From: Dicaeum eximium
Lineage: Eukaryota; Chordata; Aves; Passeriformes; Dicaeidae
Length of the DNA: 64,000 nt
Assembly (NCBI GenBank): GCA_013396995.1
Contig: VWZP01005528.1
Span: 1,227,527 to 1,291,526 of the forward strand
Direction of reading: 5' to 3'
Shown here piece after piece: positions 54,828 through 64,000 of the stretch. The first letter of the stretch is position 1. Each line of letters begins with the position of its first letter. A program made the translations under genes and the position numbers. The notes under the pieces are model-generated. The model was not told where the DNA came from and searched no databases. It worked only from the letters and a program-made list of their open reading frames with translations.

Positions 54828-55040
54828 TAGTCTGAGGAAAAAGTTGGGCGCCAGGAACTCCTGGACTCTAATCCCAGCTTCGACACACCCTTCTCTGGCC
54901 CCAGGCAAGTGACTTAACTTTGTGCCTTGGTTTCTCTGTCTGTGAAATAGGGATAATATCTCTGAGGAGTGTTGTGAGGATTAATTAGATAATGTTCACT
55001 TAATGCTTTGAAGATATGAAATGTGAAATCTTATTATGCA
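54828..55040 (+). mobile_element. MIR-type (CORE-SINE) relic, unusually well preserved
   Basis: The order of words follows the MIR consensus on the plus strand. GCCAGGAACTCCTGGACTCT and AATCCCAGCTTCGACAC match the tRNA-derived B-box region. GGCAAGTGACTTAACTTTGTGCC, GGTTTCTCTGTCTGTGAAAT and AGGGATAATATCTC match the core. GTGTTGTGAGGATTAATTAG and AATGCTTTGAAGATATGAAA match the 3' part, and a CTTATTATG tail follows. In mammals the equivalent core words are GGGCAAGTTACTTAACCTCT and TGTAAAATGGGGATAATAAT. MIR-like SINEs are ancient in amniotes and usually hard to see in birds, so retention of nearly the full length suggests constraint. It is not a working element and has no coding potential. Confidence 0.85.
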
Positions 55041-55644
55041 GCTTGGAATGCTTTCCAGGCTCTTTTGATTTCTGACCGCACGCTTTCATTAGATCACCTC
55101 CTTCCCCGCGGAGGTGGATTCGCTTGGGAGCCACCCCAGCTAATTTGGGAGTTGTTTTTTTCCAATAGCTTGGACCAGTTCCCAAACACTCTGACTCACA
55201 CTGGCTTGCTCGAGAAGCTGCTTCTGACACCTGACCCTGGCTGGGGAACGCCTCACCTCGGTGTGTTCTGGCTTTCCAAAGCCAGGGAGTGGCTGGCGAC
55301 AGGATGAATCAGGTTTAACGGTGTCTGATGAAGCCAGGGATGGATTTTGCCCTCTGGCCTTCTCCAAAAGCATCTGCACTGCTGGAATTCCTGGCTGATT
55401 GGGTATGAGAGGAGCAGCTCCCTCAGCTCCGTCCTGCCAAAGGTACAGATGCTTTCTAAGCATTTGATTAGACTCTATTTTTGTCTTGATACTTTGAGGC
55501 ATGGATCTGTGACGTAAGGGATTCTTTTTAAAGGAGTGAAGTTATCTCCTCAATCATTCTGCTTATATACAGTCAGCTTCCTGAGAGCATTATTCCTTGT
55601 GAAAATGCAGTTTTCTGCAGTGATAAATCACTGTGCAGGACGCA
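55041..55644. promoter_or_regulatory. Candidate conserved non-coding block next to the MIR relic
   Basis: This block is complex unique sequence with scattered CpGs (for example CCCCGCGGAGGTGG at 55106-55119 and GTCTGATGAAGCCAGG at 55321-55336). No repeat was recognised in it and no coding frame is convincing (94 and 120 codons, without domains). Its position between an old SINE relic, an LTR and a CpG island makes an enhancer or distal promoter element possible, but nothing in the sequence proves this. Conservation across birds would decide it. Confidence 0.3.
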
Positions 55645-55650
55645 ATAAAG

Positions 55651-56083
55651 TGTCACAGCCATTTTATAAGTTTCTTATATGGAAACTTGCTGGACATTTT
55701 CCTTCCATGGGAAAGCTGACTTCTCTGCAGATTTCTGTAAAAACAAACCCATGGCTGTGTGTAGACTCAAGGACAACAGATGCATTCCTTTGCTCTGTCT
55801 CCTGATACAGGAGATGTAGTTTTCTCTTTCTAGCCAATGATGTAAAGGTTCTTATCTCTCTAGCTTTATAAGCAAGTAGAGAGTCTTTCTCTGACATGGT
55901 GGAAGAAACATGTAACTCTGAACGTGGGCAACTTAGCCCTAAAACCTTCTGAATAATGGAGTCATTCTAATAAATCATATAACCCTTCTGATACCAGAGT
56001 CGAAGAGTCTTCATTCAGCACCCAACGCAAGACCCAGAGAAACAAACACCATTCCAGGCAACGCACACCCTTTTAAAACAACA
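55651..56083 (+). mobile_element. Solo LTR of an endogenous retrovirus (plus strand)
   Basis: This 433-bp LTR begins TGTCACAGCC and ends AAAACAACA. It is flanked by ATAAAG (55645-55650) and ATAAGG (56084-56089), a 6-bp target duplication with one mismatch. A TATA-like TTTATAAG lies at 55865-55872 and AATAAA at 55969-55974, a spacing that fits the U3-R layout. It is the same family as the LTR at 27084-27517, in the opposite orientation. By hand count the U3/R part differs at only about five positions over some 320 bp, while the last 110 bp (U5) differs at about twenty. No internal viral genes are present. It ends only about 140 bp before the CpG island and points towards it. Confidence 0.92.
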
Positions 56084-56221
56084 ATAAGGTCAATTTTTCC
56101 TGATTAAGAAATAACCAAAGTAGGCCTTGCTCCTCAAGTCTGCTTTTTTGAACAGTTCAGTGATGCTATGAGCCAGCTCCTCCTGGGACCTGCCCCTTCC
56201 CACACGCTGCACACTCCCATT

Positions 56222-56720
56222 CAGCCGTGCTTCAGCTGGAGCGGCGGCGGCGACAAGGACAGGTGGGAGCGCGATGGTGCCGCGGCCAACCCAGCGGCTG
56301 GGCCGGCTGGGCAGAGCCCGGACACCTCGGGCTGAAACGCCTTACCTCCCCCGGGAGCTCCTCAGGCTGCGGCACAAGCATTTCCTCAGCCTTCCAGAGG
56401 AGAGGAGTCCCTGCGCGCAGCCTGCCCGGCACGGAGGGTTTGTCAGCCGCGGGATCTCTCCTGAGGGCGCCGTGAGGGCCCGGCCTGGGCTGCAGAGCGG
56501 CAGGAGCTCCCTCGAGCGGAGCCAGCCCCCACTGCAGCGGCCGGGACCCCCCAGCCCAGCCGGGAGCGCGGCCCCGCAGCCCCGGACACAGAGCGGGGTC
56601 CGGAGGAATAAACAGCACGGGAACGATCGGTGAGAAACTGCCCCTTCCAGAGCCGGCCCCGGCTTCCTCTGAAATGGGGACCTTCCTCCGCGCAGACGAA
56701 GCGCTCAGGATACTACTCCT
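56222..56720 (+). promoter_or_regulatory. CpG island, candidate promoter and first exon
   Basis: Base composition changes abruptly to GC-rich with about 40 CpG dinucleotides in the first 410 bp by hand count, against near-absence of CpG elsewhere in the window. GC-box-like GGGCGCC/GGGCGG-type words and GCGGCGGCGGCG are present, without an obvious TATA box, as in dispersed housekeeping-type promoters. Candidate plus-strand splice donors are CAG|GTGGGA (exon end 56262) and ATCG|GTGAGA (exon end 56629). The plus frame at 56274-56633 (119 codons, Arg/Pro-rich) runs into the second donor and the minus frame at 56232-56618 has 128 codons. Neither resembles a known protein, so a 5' untranslated or lncRNA exon is as likely as coding sequence. 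Strand is a guess based on the donors. Confidence 0.7.
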
Positions 56721-57341
56721 CGTCGCTGAAAAGTGCAGAACAGTCAGAGTAACGCAGAAATGTTGCTAGATTTTAAAGTAGCCCCAGTTTACTTGCTCTC
56801 TCCTGCCTTGAGGGTGAAATTCACGTCCAGAGGGAGGGCTTTTCTGTTCACGGTTTCCCCCCTCTCTCAACATCCTGGAAAGTTTTGTGGGGATGTAGGA
56901 CTCCAAACAGTATTTGGACTGTAACATTTTTTTGCATATGCTCTCATCTCTAATGCCTAGGGAGAGATCAGTTCTTAGCCATACACCTCAACTCTTTCTA
57001 TTACACCAAGTGAGTGAAAGAAACCCAAATACAAGGGTGGAAAACACCTGGGCAGCAGCTTTCACTCTTCACTCTAAAGCTCATGAGAATGACAGCATGA
57101 TCCTGGGGTGTTGGTCGTAGGAAGAGGGAAAGAGATTCTCCACTTTGGGGATGCAGATCATTTAACACCTTATCAGTCACAAGCAACACAAGCTACACCT
57201 AGGAGTTAGAACAGACTGTGACATGGTGACATGGTGTGGCACTCTGGCTTGAGTGCTTTGTCATGCTCTGCATCAAACAGATATAAGTCGTGTTCCCAAA
57301 AACAGGGGAAAAGGGAGGAAGAATGAGCCAAATACCATCTG
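56721..57341. other. Unrecognised sequence downstream of the CpG island
   Basis: CpG density falls away after about 56750. No exon or repeat was recognised. If the island is a plus-strand promoter this would be the start of its first intron. Confidence 0.4.
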
Positions 57342-57412
57342 GAATCATAGAATCATAGACTACCAGGTTGCAAGGGACCTCAAGATAATCTGGAATAAAC
57401 TTTCTGGCCACC
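57342..57412 (-). mobile_element. CR1-like 3' tip (minus strand)
   Basis: AATCATAGAATCATAGACTA gives the reverse complement of two or more terminal repeats. AGGTTGCAAGGGACCTCAAG and ATAATCTGG then correspond to the region before the CR1 3' end. Only the tip is recognisable. An LTR element sharing such a tail cannot be excluded. Confidence 0.75.
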
Positions 57413-59060
57413 GGGCTGATGAAAAAAATTTATACTGGGCATTGCTGTGGGATGATCAATGAACAGCAAAAGCAGAATCCAGGCATACTTCCAGTCTGCA
57501 AAAGCACATGTTAAGGTGACCATGGACCCCACCACAGGGGCTGTAATTTCATCCTGGGACTATGGCCAAGGCTCATGGGCTTTCCAGTTCCTGTCCTTTG
57601 ACCCTGTTCCAGATGCTGACCCCCTATTAGGCACATCCATGCAGACCCACACACAGGGTGCTGTAGTCAGCACCTAGGTAGAGGAACAGTATATCTGTAG
57701 ACAGAAAACCTGTTTCTTCAGCTAATCTTTGATTATATATGCTATCTTCTAAATTATTGAAATGTCTTTAAATGAATATATGGAAGAATTATTGTAATTT
57801 AATCTAAGTAGTGCTCAAATTAATGTAAATATGACGCATCAGCCTAATAATTAAAGTTGTCAGGTATGGGTTTTATTCAGTGCTTGAATTAGGTTCCTGC
57901 TTCAACTTGTTGATTTGCCTTGGAGCTTGCAAGGCTGAGCTCAAAAGGCAAAGTGTTATGGGAATGCAGAAAACAGCACAGTGAGGCAAAGGGCTCTTCT
58001 GCTCTGCTCTGGGGACCTTTTCTCATACCATCTGCAGCACTCCTCACTGGGGACTTTGCTTTATAAGCAGCAGCCCCTTTGTTCCTTTTAGAGAGGCATT
58101 TCACAACATGTATGTGGCAGCTACAGCCCCAAAGGGTCGTCTTTCTCCCAGCCCTCTTCACCACAGGACCCTGGCAGAGCTCCATGTCTCAGCCCACCCA
58201 ACTCTGGGGCCAGGAGCATGGCTGGAGCAGGCTGGCTTTGCCCAGGGCTGCTTGGGCACCTCCCCAGTGCTCCCAGAGCCAGCAAAAAGTGCTGGTAGAG
58301 TTAGTTCCCTTGGGAACCACTGTCTCACCAGTTAGGAGCCGCTAGGCTGGGCTCATGTAACCACAAATTTCAGCTGGAATGACCCCTGGAAGCAGCCTGG
58401 TCAAATTTGCTCTGCTCTGCCTGGCCTCAGAACAGGGTGCCTGAAAAAGCACCCTTTAGGAAACAAAATGATGCATTCCTATGGATATACCAGTTCAGCA
58501 TCTGGCTCCAAGTGCACAGATATACTTGAAACATGCACAAATGCACACATGAATGAGATCCAGCCAAACCCTTGCTCCTAATATCCCATGCAAAAATCAG
58601 GGAAGTGAAAAATTGAGAGGGAAATTATAGCCCCTTCTGTGTAACCTGAAGTCCTAAGCGAGTTTGTGACTTCATGTCCATGTCTAGATGGCACATGATT
58701 CTGGGGGTTCATGGTGACATTCATCAAGAGGTGGAAACTACCAACAACAAAGTTGCCAAACATATCCTTTTTCTGTGGGAAATTTGCCATTAGCAGCAGA
58801 GAGAGCACAGGGAAACAGATGTGTCACCTAATTCCCTGGAACTCATGTGGGCCAGTCTCTCTCTACCAGTGTCTCACCAGCATATATCAGGAATCCTATT
58901 TTAAACATAACTTCCAGCTGGATGAGCTCCAAGCAGGTTGAGCACTTCTAGAGAGGCAGTAGCATATTTAGGACAAAATCCCGCTGTCAGACCAGCCTGG
59001 CACAGACAGATGCAGACACAGACAAAATGGAAAATTTGGCCTCTTGGCATGTTGAAGAGC

Positions 59061-59083
59061 TGTGTGTGTGTGTGTGTGTGTGT
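59061..59083. repeat. (TG)n microsatellite
   Basis: About eleven TG dinucleotides, a potentially length-variable marker. Confidence 0.95.
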
Positions 59084-60829
59084 TATCACTGCAAGGAAAG
59101 CCAGCTTGCACAAAGTATCAAAGTATTTGCAGTGTCTTGCAGTTTGGGGGGTTGTGTGACTGTACCCCAGCTTCCTTGCAGCCGTGGATGAATCCTGAAC
59201 AGATGATTAAACAAGACCTGGTGATATGGGTCCTTCCCTACACAGAAACCTTGCCCATGCTGCTGCTCACATTGCTACAGGGGGTGGGACGAGGCCACCA
59301 TCCAGCCTAAGAGCCCTGGGGCGTGGACAAGAGGGGCAAAAAGAGCAGGGACAGCAGGGACAGACCACGAGGGCAGTGAGACTGTCCTGGTGGCTTCAGG
59401 CCCCTCTGTTTCCTGAGATGACATTATAAGGCTGGTATTTGGTGAGATGTTTGGCAGAATGTCCCCTGTAGCTCATGAAAAGGCTTTGTACGAGGGACAG
59501 CGTAGGCTGCCTTGCAGAGAGGCTGCCTTCCCACAACACCAATTAAGTATAATCTCGGCGACTAAACTGTCTTTTTCTGGGTCTGGAGCTGTTTAGCCCT
59601 CTCAGAAGCATTTTATACCCTTGCTGGTGGAGCTGAACATAGTCCTTGTTTTTTCTATCGCACGCAGAGCTGACATCACCAAACTTACATTTAGCCACAC
59701 TTATATTTAGCATTTCCTCCTGCAGCATCACCACCCCCTGCTTCTCCAGGATAGTGGCTCCCAGCATCTAAACATGTTTACAAATGGAAGGGGGAGAGCA
59801 TCTGAGCAAAAAAATAGACTAAGCAACATTGCCTTTGTCTTGATGCAGCTAAACATGGTCAGCATTATTGTGCACTTCTTTCTCCTTCTGAGCAGAAGCA
59901 AATTAAATAGAAAGGCCCATCTCTACAAAAGTCAGCATCAGCTTTCCTTGGGGAAGTGTTCCTGGAGCTGTGTGAGCTCAGGCTGAGCACTATGGAGGCT
60001 GGAAGTAGAGATGTGCTCAGGCTCCCTCCCTTATGTTCTTGTTTATTTGCATGGTTTTGTTGTTGTTTGTTTGTTTGTCTTGTAGTTTGGTTGGTTTTAG
60101 GTTTTTTTCCTGGTAAACCTTTCTTTATACGGCTAGCTGCGTGGGGGTGGAGTTGGAAATCAGCCCAGAAGATTTTGTTATGATGACTTGATATATATTT
60201 GCTGCTAACAGCACCCATGATGCACTAAGGGTTTTCTACTCTTCAAGAAGGGGCAGACACAGCCCAGAGGAATAACTCCAAGCTCAAGGAGAAGTGAACC
60301 AAAGAGAGAAATAAATGAAGGAGTGGTAATTAAAAAAACCAGACCAACTCTGTGTGCTGTTCTCAGCAGGTGGCACATTGATGCATGAGTGACACGACCT
60401 GCAGGATGTCCCCTCAGCACCAGCTGGTCAGCTGCAGGGTTTGTGTGCATCCCTGGGTGAAACAGGAGCTACTCATCCTCTGACCCCAAAGTCTGCATTC
60501 CCCCTGGCTGTGGCCCTTTGGCTGTCCAAGGGTGGGACATGCAGCATGGCTGCAGAGCAGCCAGCACAGCCCTGGGTCATGCCAGGATGTGGCTTATCTA
60601 AGCTTGAGTGACAAGAGGCAGCATTAACTAGAGGTAAGTGTTAATGGATGCTACAGGCTACAGGCATGACAACACAGCCTGTCATGCCAGAGAATAAAAT
60701 AATACCACTGGTGAGGAGCAGGGTGATAAATCTGTGCAGTGGGTATTGTAAAAACATTCTAGGTTAAAGCCAGCCCCTCCTGGTTAGGGCTTGGGTTTGC
60801 TTTTGAGCTGGTGGTCTTTTGTTGTGGAG

Positions 60830-60888
60830 AGACCTATTTCTCCTGAGAAAGACCTATTTCTCCTTCACCTATTTCTCCTATTCCTCCT
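60830..60888. repeat. Imperfect tandem repeat of an ACCTATTTCTCCT unit
   Basis: ACCTATTTCTCCT occurs three times with spacers of different length (GAGAAAG, then TC), followed by a partial ATTCCTCCT. Confidence 0.85.
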
Positions 60889-61695
60889 CAAAGTACAAAA
60901 GTACAATCACACTTCTATTATGCCCATAGCTGGCCTGTGTGATTTTATGCTTTCTTTATGCTGGTTGATAGATTGCTCTAATGGTTGTGTTGACATGTAT
61001 TTAATGGTATTCACTTACAATTTCATTTAATAAAAGTATTTTCTCACTTTGAACTGTGGCATTTTCTCAAATGTGGCCTATGGTGGTTTGCATTTGCTTT
61101 ATTACTAATTAAAAGTAAACGCCTTCCTTGAGAACATTTCATTGCCATGCAGATGAAGCCAGCACCTTCAAATGGATTTTTTCCATGTTTTATTTCTTTA
61201 AATGTGTTACCTCCTAAAGCCTGATGAAGTAAGACTTTGAATAACTATTTTTGAAAGGTAGAATTCACTGATAAAGTTCAGATTCTTATCATCTCAATTT
61301 AACTACTTTGGCTTATTTAAATAGGGGGAAAAAAGCAACTTGCAGTTCAACAAGAACAGCTTCTCCAAAGGTTTTCACTTATGTTAGCTTTGGACTGGGT
61401 TCAAACGCTGTGAGGACGCCTTTATCCTGTCAGCACTTCCACACTCTGAGTTCTTATATTGACTTTTCTGCCCATATGAGCCTGCTGAAGCAGTCCTTGT
61501 TGCTGCAGTTGTGTCCAAATACACAGAGCCAGTACTACAAAGTTCACCTGGGGATGCTCGGGATTACCTGCAAGCCTCAGCTGCCTACTCTGTGCTTGAC
61601 TTTTGATGCCAGGTACTTAAGGAAAAATTCTGATGCCATGCTGTTTCAGGAAAAAAGAAAAATCACCTCATTTGAATGCTTAGTCTTTGAAGATC

Positions 61696-61730
61696 TTCCC
61701 TTCCCTTCCCTTCCCTTCCCTTCCCTTCCC
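61696..61730. repeat. (CCCTT)n pentamer array
   Basis: Seven CCC tracts are separated by TT. The minus strand has seven GGG tracts with two-base AA loops, a strong G-quadruplex-capable pattern and also a pure purine/pyrimidine tract. Confidence 0.95.
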
Positions 61731-61950
61731 ATTTTAATGGACTGGTATTCCCATCCTGATCTACCAAACTAACAGCCTGTTCACATTCATGGGTTCCTGT
61801 AAAACCTAATTTCCCTACAACATTCACAAAGAGAAATGCTAAAAAAACCCACACATCTAAATAAAAGCTTTAGGTGCTTCCTTAACTTGGATTTTCCATA
61901 TGCCTGTGTGCTCCAGTTTCATATTTGAATATCTGTGTCCAACCATTTAA

Positions 61951-62015
61951 GCTTTGGGAAAAGCTGAAAGGAATAACTTTTTATGCCTTGGGAAAAGTGG
62001 AAAGGAATAAATGAT
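61951..62015. repeat. Imperfect tandem duplication of about 33 bp
   Basis: GCTTTGGGAAAAGCTGAAAG followed by GAATAA is matched by GCCTTGGGAAAAGTGGAAAG followed by GAATAA. The two units differ at a few positions, so the duplication is not recent. Confidence 0.75.
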
Positions 62016-64000
62016 TAACAAAAAACTTTTTAAAGCCGTAACTGAACACTATAGGTCCAATGACAAAAAATCTCTCTCATTTAACTCAGAAGTTCCTGAC
62101 CAGGAAAGGTGAGGGATACAAAAGAAAGGATGTCTGGAGCTGAGATCTAGCAGTGACTCACCAGAACCTTCACTACCAATAGCCAGGAGCCACCTCAGGG
62201 GGAAAGGGGAATGTTCTGGAATGGGACCTTCCTGCTAGTGATGTCCAGTGGTTCTGTGTCTGAGGAGACCCTCACAACCCCCCAGCATCCCTCTGTCCAT
62301 TCTGTGCAGTTTCCACTAATGAGCAACAGAGCCTGAAGGCTGGTGGAGCCTGGGCATGGCTCCCCAGTTTGACACCAGTTTGGTCCAGGGCAAATGGGAG
62401 CAAGGAGCAGAATTGGAATTGCCCCCAGCTTATGTACTCACCACTGTGTAACCAGTGACAAGGTCCTCTCATTTTATGTGCAAGCCACGGGAGCAAAATG
62501 CAGGGGTAAAAAGGGAAAGAAAATGTAAAAAGGAAAAAAGAAGACTTCCAGCTTGCCTCAAGGAGGTGCCTCATCCTGGCCAAAGCAGTCATGGAGCACC
62601 TGTGCACAGCACAGGCCAGCTGCAAAGGCCAGCAAGAGAGAGTTTGAGGGAAGCCATGGAGACAGCAGTGCTGCCCAGCCTGTTGTGTGAAACCACACAC
62701 ACTGTGCCCAAAGCCAGCCCCAGCAGTGTTCCTGTCTGGCCCAGTTATAGTAATTTTAGTAAATGAAAGTTCAAAGGTGAAATCTCAACACCTAAAATTC
62801 ATCTATCTGTAGCCATGTTTAAAGATGTCTTGGTTGATTGATTAGCTGATACCTGGCTCTCTGACCAACCACAAACTCCAAAGATTTAGCACTCAGTAAC
62901 ATGGAAAATCCCTGGTCTTAATTGAAAAATGGGGCTGAAACCCTGGGAACAGTTAGCATGGTGTCTTGTAGCTTGTCTTTCCTTTCTTTTCCTTGAACAC
63001 AAGGGCTCCCTGTGTGCAGGCATGCAGTGGTCACAGACAGGGGAAGCAGACAGTGTCTGCTCATCTGCCCACCAAGAACTGCTTTTCCAGGCATTTTTAG
63101 CTCTTTCCACACAGCCTTTGTTGTCTCATTCCCAGGCAGCTCCCAGAGCCAGCAGGCAGCTTGGAGAGGGTGAGGTAAAGCAGCAAGATGGTTCTGTGTG
63201 GGAGAGGGGAGGGAGCACAACCTCTCTGCTGCCTGGGTGTTTACAAACAAAAAGGCTGCTTTAGAAATCAAAAATAGCTATGGAAACTTTTATTTCAGCT
63301 TACACTTAAAAAATCCCCGGCCTTCTGAAGCTCAGGCTTTATTCTGAGTGAAGTTTCTTGCACAACCATTAAAGATGTGGGCTGTTTGTACTCTTGAGCA
63401 ACAAACCTGCTGTAATTACTTGTGCAAACTGAGTATATGTGAAGCTTGCTTCACTTGAGGGGGGATCTGTGTCTCCCCTCCAGCAGGGAGGAAATGAACT
63501 GCCAGCCCTGTATGGTGCAGCAGGGATATGGGAGAAATACCATGGAATGCTGGAGAAGAGTCAGCAACATTCAATATTCAATATTTTTCTATTGGCGAGC
63601 TCAATATATTTCAGTCAGCTTCAGGAGCATTGCAGAAAAACCTTCTGGAACAGATGCCACCCTGCTGTTGTGTTTCTGCAGGCTACATCAGCACCTGATC
63701 CATCACTCAGATTTTATGCTTAGAAAAATCAGGAACTAACTTGCTGCATAGCATCAACCACTAATTTTAATGACAGCTGACTTTCTTACATGGATATCTT
63801 ATAGACATTCACATCCCAGCATTCTGGGAAACCTCTGCCCAGTTTCTAAGAATAATGCTATGGTTACCATTTCTCCCTGGATCCCCAACAAAAGTGAGTA
63901 AGATGCTTTCTTTACACACTATCTGCAAAATGTCCTCTATCTTTGGACAATATATGCAAAACATCATCCTACAAGTCTGACCTGTGCTCTCTTTCTCTGG

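Larger units (their letters stand above)
57413..64000. other. Unrecognised non-coding sequence with simple repeats
   Basis: No gene was recognised. The longest frames, 154 codons at 61308-61772 (plus) and 142 codons at 62272-62700 (minus), show no domain. The first of them overlaps the CCCTT array. Simple and tandem repeats at 59061, 60830, 61696 and 61951 are listed separately. A T/G-rich patch (TTG and TTTG repeats) lies at 60055-60110. Confidence 0.5.

Noticed and set aside
61308..61772. 154-codon open frame (plus)
   Set aside because: Its end is inflated by the CCCTT array and the rest has no recognisable domain.

Overview
The window looks like non-coding DNA from a bird nuclear genome, most likely a passerine. 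Several CR1 LINE 3' ends carry the typical avian tail (repeats close to ATTCTATG, and TTCCAACC blocks). There are two related short solo LTRs with 6-bp target duplications. A tRNA-Ile-derived SINE ends in a CR1-like tail, an arrangement I associate with the songbird SINE family. AT-rich spacers, microsatellites and a single CpG island complete the picture. I found no operons, ribosome binding sites, CRISPR arrays or bacterial genes. No open reading frame has a recognisable protein domain except decayed LINE reverse transcriptase, so the window is best read as intergenic or intronic.

Layout. 1-17.98 kb is mostly unrecognised unique sequence with one CR1 3' tip (2.4 kb, minus) and small tandem repeats. 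17.98-24.2 kb holds three plus-strand CR1 3' fragments, two of them in tandem. A (CTTT)n microsatellite of about 35 units lies at 26.4 kb. A solo LTR with a perfect 6-bp target duplication is at 27.08-27.52 kb (minus), and its near-twin is at 55.65-56.08 kb (plus). The tRNA-Ile SINE is at 29.67 kb and a minus-strand CR1 piece at 31.3 kb. A heavily decayed CR1/L3-type reverse transcriptase relic occupies about 43.4-44.2 kb (minus). 53.4 kb carries a GGCCCT hexamer array.

The regulatory-looking part is 54.7-56.7 kb. It contains a well-preserved MIR-type SINE relic in complex sequence, then the second solo LTR, then a CpG island of about 500 bp with candidate splice donors. The island is the best candidate promoter or first exon in the window. 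The gene it would serve cannot be named from this sequence. The rest, to 64 kb, is unique sequence with a CR1 tip and simple repeats.

I did not find a new biological system. The items most worth checking are the orphan CpG island with its adjacent LTR, the MIR relic with its flanks, the uneven divergence between the two LTR copies, and two G-quadruplex-capable arrays.
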